Source of the DNA: Haliscomenobacter hydrossis DSM 1100
Lineage (GTDB): Bacteria; Bacteroidota; Bacteroidia; Chitinophagales; Saprospiraceae
Assembly: GCF_000212735.1 (NCBI RefSeq)
Contig: NC_015510.1
Span: 124,001-188,000 of the forward strand
DNA: 64,000 bases
Reading direction: 5' to 3'
How positions within the stretch are numbered: the first letter of the stretch is position 1; each line of letters opens with the position of its first letter. Positions 14,679 through 22,557 of the stretch are shown here, one piece after another. The notes below the pieces were generated by a model that was given only the letters and a program-made list of their open reading frames with translations, was not told where the DNA came from and did not search any database. The translations under genes and the position numbers were made by a program.

Positions 14679-15724
14679 GGTGTCGGGTTTTCTGGACTTA
14701 AATCCAGGGTCAGTTCAACTTGAAATACTTTTTCATCCGCCTGAATGTGCAAACTATGGCGCTGTGGGTACAACAAGGCCAAGCGCTCGCGGGTATTGTG
14801 GATTCCGGTCCCCAAACCACTTTTAGCGCTGGCATTGGGTGAAATGCTATTGCGTACATGCAGGGAAAGTAGTTTGTTTTGAACCATTAAATCCACATGA
14901 ATGAAACAAGGCTCATTCATACTGACGCCGTACTGAAAGGCATTTTCAACAAAAGGAATCAACAACAATGGGGCGATTTGTCCTTCATTGAAAGCACCCT
15001 CCAGCTTGATCTGGATGTCAACATTGCTTTTCTGGGGCAAACGCAAGCGTTGAAAATGAATGTAGCGCTCCAAAAAGGAAACTTCACTTTGCAAACTGGT
15101 GTATGCTTGCGTGGCTTCCTGGATACTGAAACGCAACAGCTGTGACAATTCCAGAATCAACTGTGCTGTCTCCTCGTCGTCGTGTTTTTGGGCAGAATTA
15201 TAAATGATATTCAGGGTATTGAACAAAAAATGGGGTTTAATTTGAGCCTTGAGTACGTTCAGTTCTGCTTCTTTTTTTTCTTTCAGCAAAGTCAGTTGTA
15301 GCCTTCGGGTGCGAAAATAATCGGCGCTATAGGCATAACCAATGACAAAAGCTGTAAGTAAAAAAGTCAGCAACACGTTTTCATCGGCGTAGTTGGGCTC
15401 ATAAAAAGTTCGCCATTCCAGTAGTGCAAACCACAACAAGGCCAATAGTGCAATCCAAACCCAATACAGCCCGCGAATGGAGGAAGCATTGTGGCTAAAA
15501 AATTTCAAAAAAACCAGCCGAAAATTAAGGTGTGCAATGCCCCATACTAAAAACAGTTCGATTAACACGCCCAATAAATACCGCATCAATCTATAAATTG
15601 CTACAGAATCTTGATCAAATTCAGCGATGAACACTTGCAAAAAACGCCAGCTCAAATAACCAAGTACAAGGGTAATGAATAATGCAGAAAATAATCCCAA
15701 GGCAATTTTGCAATATTCCTTCAT
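14675..15724 (-). CDS. LytS-type sensor histidine kinase
   Basis: 349 aa from the ATG at 15724, which follows the upstream stop by one base. About four membrane helices in residues 8-135, a short coiled linker (RRLQLTLLKEKKEAELNVLKAQ), then the His_kinase domain with KPHFLFNTLNIIYN (His about 165) and an ATPase domain (LLLIPFVENAFQYGV and GTGIHNTRERL). No periplasmic sensor domain is visible, so the membrane helices themselves probably sense. Confidence 0.92.
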   Translation of the reverse strand: MKEYCKIALGLFSALFITLVLGYLSWRFLQVFIAEFDQDSVAIYRLMRYLLGVLIELFLVWGIAHLNFRLVFLKFFSHNASSIRGLYWVWIALLALLWFALLEWRTFYEPNYADENVLLTFLLTAFVIGYAYSADYFRTRRLQLTLLKEKKEAELNVLKAQIKPHFLFNTLNIIYNSAQKHDDEETAQLILELSQLLRFSIQEATQAYTSLQSEVSFLERYIHFQRLRLPQKSNVDIQIKLEGAFNEGQIAPLLLIPFVENAFQYGVSMNEPCFIHVDLMVQNKLLSLHVRNSISPNASAKSGLGTGIHNTRERLALLYPQRHSLHIQADEKVFQVELTLDLSPENPTP

Positions 15725-15725
15725 G

Positions 15726-16121
15726 TTAATCTGGTTGTTTCGCAACTTTAATTTCTAGGCATTTTTTTACCTCTTTTTTGGCTTTTTCCGCATCCATTAA
15801 ATGCATGACAAGATAATGATCCCAAAAATCTATTTCTTCATAGGCTTTGACAAAATAAACCTGACCAGCTTCTGCAGTTACCGTAAGCGTCTTTTTAGTT
15901 CCACGAAAGGCCGAAGCTTCAATGTTGATTTTTCCAGGAGTGATGACTACTTCAATAAATGAATTGGTTTCAATAGTGGCCACTAAATGGTTGTTGAATT
16001 TTATCTCGTAAGCATGACCCAAAAATTCTCTTCCACGGTACAATACAAAGGTAGCTTTTTCAGCATTTTCACCAGCTGAAAAAAGAAGCAATAACCCAAC
16101 AAAAAAGCTGTATTTCAACAT
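15726..16121 (-). CDS. DUF2846-like secreted protein
   Basis: 131 aa with a signal peptide (MLKYSFFVGLLLLFSAG). The mature part, FVLYRGREFLGHAYEIKFNNHLVATIETNSF then VVITPGKINIEA, matches the pattern of DUF2846: a beta-sandwich of unknown role with a conserved PGK turn. It lies 4 bases after the 16126 gene and 1 base before the kinase gene, hence the same operon. AT-richer than most neighbours. Confidence 0.7.
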   Translation of the reverse strand: MLKYSFFVGLLLLFSAGENAEKATFVLYRGREFLGHAYEIKFNNHLVATIETNSFIEVVITPGKINIEASAFRGTKKTLTVTAEAGQVYFVKAYEEIDFWDHYLVMHLMDAEKAKKEVKKCLEIKVAKQPD

Positions 16122-16125
16122 GGGC

Positions 16126-16830
16126 TTATTTGTTTCGGGAGATCGAAATCATGTACTGAAAATAGACCATATCTAGTTGATCCATAGGTGCATCCAGGAG
16201 TTGGAAGTAGTCGGTCTTCCATGAATAAGCTTTAAATCCTTTGCGGTATCCCACACGCACGTAGTCTGCAATCGCGATTTTTCTTTTTTCTCGGTGCATA
16301 TACGAAATAAAAAAGTCATAGGCTCCACCTGTGTTCCGCAACCTTGGAGAGGTATTAAAATTGCTATACAATAAATCATCAAAATCAACTTGGCGGGTAG
16401 GCTCTTTTTGAGTAAAGGCAATAGAGTAATCAAATTGTGAAACGCCAAGTCCCACATTAAATCGGTAATTTCTGGTTTTAATCACACTCCTTTCTACAAA
16501 GAGTGCACGAATGTTCAACTTGTTCTCCAGTCTTTCAAAATCATAAGTAGGGACTTCTATTTTAAACCCTGCAAACCAATTATTTAAACGAAATCCACCC
16601 TCAAAAGGGATAGTGAAGGGATTGTTGAACAAGCCCTCAAAATCATTTTTTTTCAAAAAAGAATGCATGTGGTTCATCCAAATACAATTAAAAGTGCTGC
16701 CAAAAAAGCCAATTCTAGCAAAACTTCCCTTTTTGATTTCAAGAGGAATGCTTTGGATGGAATCGACCTGAGCTTTTAGTGACGAAAATGTTAGTAGAAG
16801 AAAGCCAGTCAAACAGAGCAATTTTTTCAT
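16126..16830 (-). CDS. Secreted protein of unknown function, possibly an outer-membrane barrel
   Basis: 234 aa with a signal peptide (MKKLLCLTGFLLLTFSSLKAQ). The rest alternates hydrophobic and polar residues (FNVGLGVSQFDYSIAF, IAIADYVRVGYRKGFKAYSW) and ends VYFQYMISISRNK, resembling a small outer-membrane beta-barrel, though the last residue is not aromatic. Not recognised as a known family. It is the first gene of the leftward four-gene kinase/regulator operon. Confidence 0.65.
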   Translation of the reverse strand: MKKLLCLTGFLLLTFSSLKAQVDSIQSIPLEIKKGSFARIGFFGSTFNCIWMNHMHSFLKKNDFEGLFNNPFTIPFEGGFRLNNWFAGFKIEVPTYDFERLENKLNIRALFVERSVIKTRNYRFNVGLGVSQFDYSIAFTQKEPTRQVDFDDLLYSNFNTSPRLRNTGGAYDFFISYMHREKRKIAIADYVRVGYRKGFKAYSWKTDYFQLLDAPMDQLDMVYFQYMISISRNK

Positions 16831-17052
16831 AGATTTGATTTATGTGTCTTTTTATGTGCTCAAATCTAGGACTTGTGTTGTCTAAAAAAAACAAAGTGTG
16901 CTAATGTCCTGTTTTGGTGTGCTTAAACCCCGGAAATATGAGTTTTCCAGGATATTTGAACCCCTCATTTGACCATGCATGCCTTAAATATTTATAAATT
17001 TGCCCGCTTGAATACTTAAAGCTAAAACTTCGTCCCGCAAAAAAATACCTTT

Positions 17053-18192
17053 ATGCAAGAAACACCTTTTCGCCTGGAACCCTTCCGCGATGATGAAATT
17101 GAAGCCGCCATTGATGAGTTGTTCAGTTACCCCGGTTTTCTGGATGGCATGAAACTCTTTCTGCCTGAGCCCTTGCTGCAACACATTCTACAAGCGAAAG
17201 AAGAGATCCACACCGCTGCGGATTTTCAAACCAAAATTGTCGCACCTTTTCTCAAAGTCATCCAAAAAGCCAGCATTTCCGAGCTCAGTGCCAGCGGATT
17301 TGAACACCTCAACCCCAATGAGCGTTACCTGTTCATTTCCAATCACCGCGACATCGTGCTGGATTCCGCATTTTTGAACATGGTTTTGTTCGAAAATGGT
17401 TTTGACACCAGCCAAATTGCCATCGGTGATAACTTGATGATGCACCGCATCTCGGAGTTGTTGTTCCGCATCAACAAAAGTTTTGTGGTGAAAAGAACCG
17501 GGACGCCCCGTGAACTCTATGGCTATTCCATGCAACTGTCCACGTACATCCACGACCTCATCAACAATAAAATTGCCTCGGTTTGGATTGCCCAGCGGGA
17601 AGGCCGAGCCAAAGATGGCAACGACCGCACCCAAGTGGGTTTGTTGACCATGTTGGGCTTGAGTGGCAAAAAACACCTGGTACAACATTTTCAAAAACTG
17701 AACATCGTTCCCGTATCGATTTCTTACGAATACGATCCCTGCGGCCTGCTCAAAACCCAGGAGTATCTCAATAAACTGGCTGACCCAGATTTCAAAAAGA
17801 ATTTCCAACAGGATGTGGAATACATGCTCTTAGGCATCAAAGGACAAAAAGGACGAGTCCATTTTCACTTTGGGGAAGTACTCAACGATACTTTGGAAGA
17901 ACTGAAGGAGGAAAGCAACAGCAAAAAACAATTGGAGACTTTGGCTGAGATGATTGACAAGTCTGTCCACTTACATTATGAATTGCGTCCGGTCAATTAC
18001 ATTGCTTATGATTTATTGAACGAGTCCAGAACCTACATTCAACATTATACGCTGGAAGAGTTGGAATGGCATACCCATTTCTTTGAGGATCAGATCAAGT
18101 TGTTGAAAAATGATGCTGATGATGATGCCGGAAGGAAGTACTTACTGGAGATGTACGCCAATCCGCTGATCAATGCGAATAGCTATGTTTAA
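17053..18192 (+). CDS. Glycerophospholipid acyltransferase-family protein (PlsC/PlsB-like)
   Basis: 379 aa. Acyltransferase domain: YLFISNHRDIVLDSAF near 92-107 holds the His motif, and SVWIAQREGRAKDGNDRT near 177-194 corresponds to the EGxRS substrate motif. The His-to-Asp spacing reads H-x5-D rather than the usual H-x4-D, which may be a subfamily feature. No clear membrane helix. A role in phospholipid or ornithine-lipid acylation is likely; the acceptor is unknown. It ends at a large palindrome shared with the convergent thioredoxin gene. Confidence 0.8.
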   Translation: MQETPFRLEPFRDDEIEAAIDELFSYPGFLDGMKLFLPEPLLQHILQAKEEIHTAADFQTKIVAPFLKVIQKASISELSASGFEHLNPNERYLFISNHRDIVLDSAFLNMVLFENGFDTSQIAIGDNLMMHRISELLFRINKSFVVKRTGTPRELYGYSMQLSTYIHDLINNKIASVWIAQREGRAKDGNDRTQVGLLTMLGLSGKKHLVQHFQKLNIVPVSISYEYDPCGLLKTQEYLNKLADPDFKKNFQQDVEYMLLGIKGQKGRVHFHFGEVLNDTLEELKEESNSKKQLETLAEMIDKSVHLHYELRPVNYIAYDLLNESRTYIQHYTLEELEWHTHFFEDQIKLLKNDADDDAGRKYLLEMYANPLINANSYV

Positions 18193-18209
18193 TTACGCTG
18201 AGCATATGC

Positions 18210-18306
18210 TTTTTTAACACCAAGGCCACAAAGGAGGACACAAAGTTCACTATATTAGCTCCTTGTGATCCTTGTGCTTCCCTTGGTGGCCTTTGTGTTA
18301 AAAAAA
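18210..18306. repeat. Large palindrome, family A (AACACMAAGGCCAC word), copy 1
   Basis: Outer arms TTTTTTAACAC and GTGTTAAAAAAA, inner parts AAGGCCAC-AAGG and complement, with some mismatches. It lies between convergent genes. The T-run is on the 5' side and the A-run on the 3' side, the reverse of a plain terminator. Its right flank AAAAAAATGTCGCT recurs at the second copy (25469-25563). Confidence 0.85.
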
Positions 18307-18323
18307 TGTCGCTTTTGCAAACA

Positions 18324-18776
18324 TCACAACGCCCTTTTGGCCGCTTTGATGAACTTCCCTGCGCTATGCAAGCCCTCTCTTTTGACCACTTCTCCATCCT
18401 TGTCGATAAAAACCAGCGTGGGATAAACCTCCACGTCGTAGGCTTTGGCCAAAGCTATTCCTTCTCCTTTTTCGGCATTAATTTTGAGGGAAATAAACTC
18501 CTTATTGAGTAAATTTGCTACATCTTGATCTGTAAACGTTTCACGATCCATCAGCTTACAGGGCCCACACCAGGAGGTGTAAAAATCAAGAAAAACCGGA
18601 CGTTTGTTCAGCCGGGCACTGTCTAGTTTAGCTTGAAATGCTGCCGTCTGAAAAGCCACCACTCCATTGTGGGGCGTTTTTTGCCAGGGAGGGCTGAGGG
18701 CGATCTGGTATTTGCAACTTCCACAAAGGAACAAAACGAATAAACTGGAAACAAGAATCCGCATATTTTTACCCAT
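18324..18776 (-). CDS. Thioredoxin-family lipoprotein (thiol:disulfide oxidoreductase)
   Basis: 150 aa. A signal peptide ends in FLCGSC (lipobox Cys about 21), then a thioredoxin fold with active site SWCGPCK (about 69-75) and cis-Pro segment VEVYPTLVFID. It should reduce or oxidise disulfides in the envelope. Two possible starts, MGKN and the inner MRIL four codons later, do not change the signal. Converges on the acyltransferase gene. Confidence 0.88.
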   Translation of the reverse strand: MGKNMRILVSSLFVLFLCGSCKYQIALSPPWQKTPHNGVVAFQTAAFQAKLDSARLNKRPVFLDFYTSWCGPCKLMDRETFTDQDVANLLNKEFISLKINAEKGEGIALAKAYDVEVYPTLVFIDKDGEVVKREGLHSAGKFIKAAKRAL

Positions 18777-18871
18777 AATAACTACCGCAGGTTAACAATT
18801 TATTGCCAGCACTTGAAGTTTAACAGCATATCGGTTAACATTAATTAAACAAGCGCTGAAACCTATACCCA

Positions 18872-21229
18872 GTGGCCGACAATCAACACACCCTCCAGCA
18901 ATTGCTCGAAAAATTGAATGCCCTTTTGCAAAAGCAGGAAAGCTTTGCAAAAGAAATTGAGGCATTGCGTACGGAAATTGAAGCTTTAAAACGTAATCCT
19001 GGAAACAAAGAAACCTATCAGGCAAATTTATCCTCGCACATCATTCCACCCTCTCCTGTTCCAAAAATACACCGCAGTGTTCCCGCCATAGATGATCCGG
19101 TTGTAACCGAGACCAATTCTACCCAACAAAAAACGGATGCCAAACCACTGGTTGACTTCAACCTGGAGTCCTTCATTGGTGAAAACCTGTCCAATAAAAT
19201 TGGCATCATCATCATTGTGTTGGGCGTTGGTATTGGGTTAAAATATGCCATCGACCATCACTTGATCAGCCCACTTTTTCGCATTATCCTCAGTTATTTG
19301 GCCGGACTTACTCTGATGGGATTTGCCATTCGATTCAAAAACAAGTACGTAGAATACAGTGCAGTGCTCTTGAGTGGAGCCATGTGCATTCTGTATTTTA
19401 CAACTTATGCGGCCTACAGTTTTTTCCACCTATTTTCTTTTCCTGTAGCGTTTAGCACGATGTGTTTATTTACGGTGTTTACTGTCCTGGCAGCAATGTA
19501 CTACAATCGTTCAATCATTGCACTTTTGGGATTGGTGGGTGCTTATGCTGTACCTTTTTTACTAGGATTTCATCCCAATCAGTATACTTTTCTTTTTTCC
19601 TACATCGCCGTCATCAACCTGGGAATTCTCGCGCTAGCCGTAAGCCGAGACTGGTGGGTATTAAAGCTGGTTACTTTTGCTTGGACCTGGGTGATTTTTA
19701 TCTATTGGTATGCTGTATACTATTTCAGGCAAGATGATTTTGGCCTTTTTTGGTTCTTTTTGTTGGTCTTTTTCTGCACTTTTTATGCCACTATCTTGGC
19801 CAATACCTTGGTCAAACGGGGGAAGTTTGGGGCACTCAACATATTCCTCCTGCTCTTTAATTCTATTGCCTTTTTTTGGATGGGTTACGCGGCTTGTATT
19901 CCTCATCCCCTTGCTCAACATCTATTGGGTTTGTTGACTTTAGGCAATGCGCTGATTCATTTTATCGTAGGTTACAACCTGTATCAACAAAACCCGGATG
20001 AAAAAGGCAATCATCGCTTCATCCTGGCTATGGGATTGGCCTTTTTTACCCTGGCAATTCCCATTCAGTTTGATGCGCCCTGGGTAAGTATCTTATGGGT
20101 GTTGGAAGCCGGCTTTTTGTTTGGCATGGGGCGCATCAAAGCATGGTCTTTTTGGGAAAAAACTGCTTATGTCCTGATGGGTCTGGCTTGCATCAGCATG
20201 GCGCAGGATTGGCTCTATTTGTACAATACCTATTCGTCCAAATCGCCTGAAACCAGAATTCCGTTATTTCTAAACTCCATTTTTTTGAGTAGCCTGATGT
20301 TTTGTGGGTCTTTGGGGTTCATCAATTCCCTGCAACACCACAAATTGTACCGCAGTCCCTGGCAACATGATCAAGATAAAAACGAGTTATTGTCGTTCTT
20401 GCTGGCTACGGCGTTGATTTTGGGGATCTACTTTACTTTTTTCTGTGAAATTTCTACCTATTGGTCTCAAGCGTATAAAGATACTTATAGCCAACACCGT
20501 GCGCCAGGCCAAACCCTGCCCATCATTTACAGTCGACTTGATTTGGAGCGTTTTCGCGGCGTTTGGTTGATCAACTATACCCTGTTTTTTGTATCTGTTT
20601 TGGCTTTGGTTAATCTGCAAAAAATCAAAAGTGCAGCCTTGGGCGTGGTCAGTGTGGGCCTAAACATTGCAGTGCTCCTGTTGTTTTTGACATTAGGTTT
20701 AACCTTATTGCACCAACTGCAAGACAGTTATTTGAATCAAGCTGTACATTCCTATTTTTACCATGGCCCGTTTAACCTCGGCATCCGTTATGTTTCACTG
20801 GGCTTTTTGGCCTTGTTGTTGGTGACTGGCGGGCTTTTGTTGCGAAAAAGCGGGCTGTCCAAAGACCTTGTGGTTGCGTATGAGTTGTGCATTTACGGCG
20901 CGGTCATCTGGTGGTGCAGCGATGAGTTGATCCTTTGGATGAGTAAACTCAATGTTGATAAGGCTTATAAATTATCACTCAGCATCTTGTGGGGTTCATA
21001 CGCGCTGTTTATGGTGGTGATGGGTATCTGGAAAAGAAAGCCCCACTTGCGCATTAGTGCCATTTTCCTTTTTTCTATCACACTGCTGAAGCTCTTTTTG
21101 TACGACATCGCGCATTTGAATACCATTCCGAAGACGATCATTTTTATCGCCTTGGGGATACTGCTGCTGATTGTCTCGTTTTTGTACATCAAGTATAAGG
21201 ATTGGATAGAACAAGATTTACTGAAATAA
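18872..21229 (+). CDS. DUF2339 multi-pass membrane protein
   Basis: 785 aa beginning at a GTG codon; no in-frame ATG occurs in the coiled-coil start region. An N-terminal coiled coil (QQLLEKLNALLQKQESFAKEIEALRTEIEAL, residues 8-38) is followed by VDFNLESFIGENLSNKIGIII, the hallmark start of the DUF2339 membrane region, and over 20 hydrophobic helices. The function of this family is unknown. It converges on the FtsE-like gene. Confidence 0.85.
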   Translation: MADNQHTLQQLLEKLNALLQKQESFAKEIEALRTEIEALKRNPGNKETYQANLSSHIIPPSPVPKIHRSVPAIDDPVVTETNSTQQKTDAKPLVDFNLESFIGENLSNKIGIIIIVLGVGIGLKYAIDHHLISPLFRIILSYLAGLTLMGFAIRFKNKYVEYSAVLLSGAMCILYFTTYAAYSFFHLFSFPVAFSTMCLFTVFTVLAAMYYNRSIIALLGLVGAYAVPFLLGFHPNQYTFLFSYIAVINLGILALAVSRDWWVLKLVTFAWTWVIFIYWYAVYYFRQDDFGLFWFFLLVFFCTFYATILANTLVKRGKFGALNIFLLLFNSIAFFWMGYAACIPHPLAQHLLGLLTLGNALIHFIVGYNLYQQNPDEKGNHRFILAMGLAFFTLAIPIQFDAPWVSILWVLEAGFLFGMGRIKAWSFWEKTAYVLMGLACISMAQDWLYLYNTYSSKSPETRIPLFLNSIFLSSLMFCGSLGFINSLQHHKLYRSPWQHDQDKNELLSFLLATALILGIYFTFFCEISTYWSQAYKDTYSQHRAPGQTLPIIYSRLDLERFRGVWLINYTLFFVSVLALVNLQKIKSAALGVVSVGLNIAVLLLFLTLGLTLLHQLQDSYLNQAVHSYFYHGPFNLGIRYVSLGFLALLLVTGGLLLRKSGLSKDLVVAYELCIYGAVIWWCSDELILWMSKLNVDKAYKLSLSILWGSYALFMVVMGIWKRKPHLRISAIFLFSITLLKLFLYDIAHLNTIPKTIIFIALGILLLIVSFLYIKYKDWIEQDLLK

Positions 21230-21231
21230 TC

Positions 21232-21918
21232 CTACAAACTGATCTCCTGATCATCAAAAATCTTCCCATTCAGACAACGAATGATCCGCGCCGGGAAATT
21301 TTCCAAAATCCGGTAATCATGCGTCGCAAAAAGTACCGCTGCGTTGTTTTGTTTGGAAAGGTGGCGCATCAGGAGCAGAATTTCATCCGAAGTTTCGGGA
21401 TCGAGGTTTCCGGTAGGTTCGTCCGCGATGATGAGTGCGGGCGTGTTGAGCAGGGCCCGGGCGATGACCACGCGTTGTTGTTCGCCGCCGGAGAGTTGGT
21501 GCGGCATCTTGGGGCCTTGCCCTGCTAAGCCCACTTGCTGGAGTACTTCATCGATACGCGCCTGGATTTCCTGGCGTTTGCTCCAACCAGTAGCTTTAAG
21601 GGTAAAAAGCAGGTTGTTGTACACGCTGCGGTCGTTAAGTAAATTGAAATCCTGAAACACAATGCCCAACTTACGGCGCAACAGCGGAATGGTGTTGCGA
21701 TTGAGTTGGTTCAAATCAAAACCGGCCACTTCGCCCTGGCCTTGCACCAGTGGAAGTGCACCGTAAAGCGCTTTGAGCAAACTGGATTTACCACTGCCCG
21801 TTTTTCCAATCAGGTACGTAAACTCGCCCTCATTGACCCTCAGGTTGACTCCACCGAGTACTTCCTGGTCTCCCTGTTTGATGACAACGTCTTGTAGCCT
21901 TACGATTAACTTGCTCAT
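21232..21918 (-). CDS. ftsE: FtsE-like ABC-transporter ATPase
   Basis: 228 aa. Walker [10 protein letters not shown], signature [16 protein letters not shown], Walker [17 protein letters not shown] and His-loop ATHDYRI are all intact. Length and EPTGNLDP pattern fit FtsE, which works with FtsX in cell division signalling; no ftsX is adjacent, so the partner lies elsewhere or this serves another exporter. The start is ATG 21918; a 13-codon extension upstream runs through the promoter box. Confidence 0.82.
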   Translation of the reverse strand: MSKLIVRLQDVVIKQGDQEVLGGVNLRVNEGEFTYLIGKTGSGKSSLLKALYGALPLVQGQGEVAGFDLNQLNRNTIPLLRRKLGIVFQDFNLLNDRSVYNNLLFTLKATGWSKRQEIQARIDEVLQQVGLAGQGPKMPHQLSGGEQQRVVIARALLNTPALIIADEPTGNLDPETSDEILLLMRHLSKQNNAAVLFATHDYRILENFPARIIRCLNGKIFDDQEISL

Positions 21919-21924
21919 AGTTGG

Positions 21925-21932
21925 CAAAGTTA
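21925..21932 (-). promoter_or_regulatory. -7 box directly before ftsE
   Basis: Minus strand TAACTTTG, only 6 bases before the ATG, with TTTTG about 22 nt upstream. The transcript would have almost no leader. Confidence 0.5.
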
Positions 21933-22067
21933 ATTTTTTACTTTTTCTTATGTACAAAATATTTCAAGCTTATTTAGAATCAATCAATTTTACAAAAACC
22001 AGACACTACTCAAGACCTATTGCCAGAATTTGGTGTTTTAAAAGTGAAAAAGCAGGGGAAAGGAACT

Positions 22068-22075
22068 TACCTTTG
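22068..22075 (+). promoter_or_regulatory. -7 box for ccmE-ccmF
   Basis: TACCTTTG, a full consensus match about 80 bases before the ccmE start. No good -33 element was seen. Confidence 0.45.
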
Positions 22076-22157
22076 CCGAATTGGTCGTTCATGCAACAAA
22101 TAACGCTGCAGGTGCGTCTGATAGGAAATTCAATCGCCTTTTTTAATACGCAAGATT

Positions 22158-22556
22158 ATGAAGCGGATCTATCTCATCGCGGGAGTAATGGTGGCCATCG
22201 CCATCGCGCTCCTGGTCAACTCAGCCAAGGACATGAGTACCTATGGCTCTTTTGCCGACGCGAATACCAGCAGCAAAAAGATCAAAATTGCTGGGAAATT
22301 GGCCAAAAACAAACCGATGGTTTACGACCCGGTCAAAGACCCCAACCATTTCAGTTTTTTCATCAAAGACAGTGCCGGGGAAGAGCACAAAGTGGTACTG
22401 CTGAAGGCCAAGCCCCAAGACTTTGAAATGTCGGAGCAAATTGTCGTAACCGGCCGCATGAAAGATGGCGTATTTGTAGCGACGGATTTATTGATGAAAT
22501 GTCCTTCCAAATACAAGGACGAAGAAATCGCCATCAAGAGTAAACAGAACGGGTAA
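22158..22556 (+). CDS. ccmE: Cytochrome c maturation haem chaperone CcmE, Cys-type
   Basis: 132 aa. One N-terminal membrane anchor (residues 4-20), then an OB-fold domain (KIKIAGKLAKNKPMVYDP, FFIKDSAGEEHKVVL, EQIVVTGRMKDGVFVATDLLMKC). Classical CcmE binds haem through a His in HxxxY. Here the motif reads CPSKY (Cys 115, Tyr 119), the CxxxY variant known from some archaea and sulfate reducers. One base separates its stop from the ccmF start, so the two are co-expressed. Confidence 0.9.
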   Translation: MKRIYLIAGVMVAIAIALLVNSAKDMSTYGSFADANTSSKKIKIAGKLAKNKPMVYDPVKDPNHFSFFIKDSAGEEHKVVLLKAKPQDFEMSEQIVVTGRMKDGVFVATDLLMKCPSKYKDEEIAIKSKQNG

Positions 22557-22557
22557 A

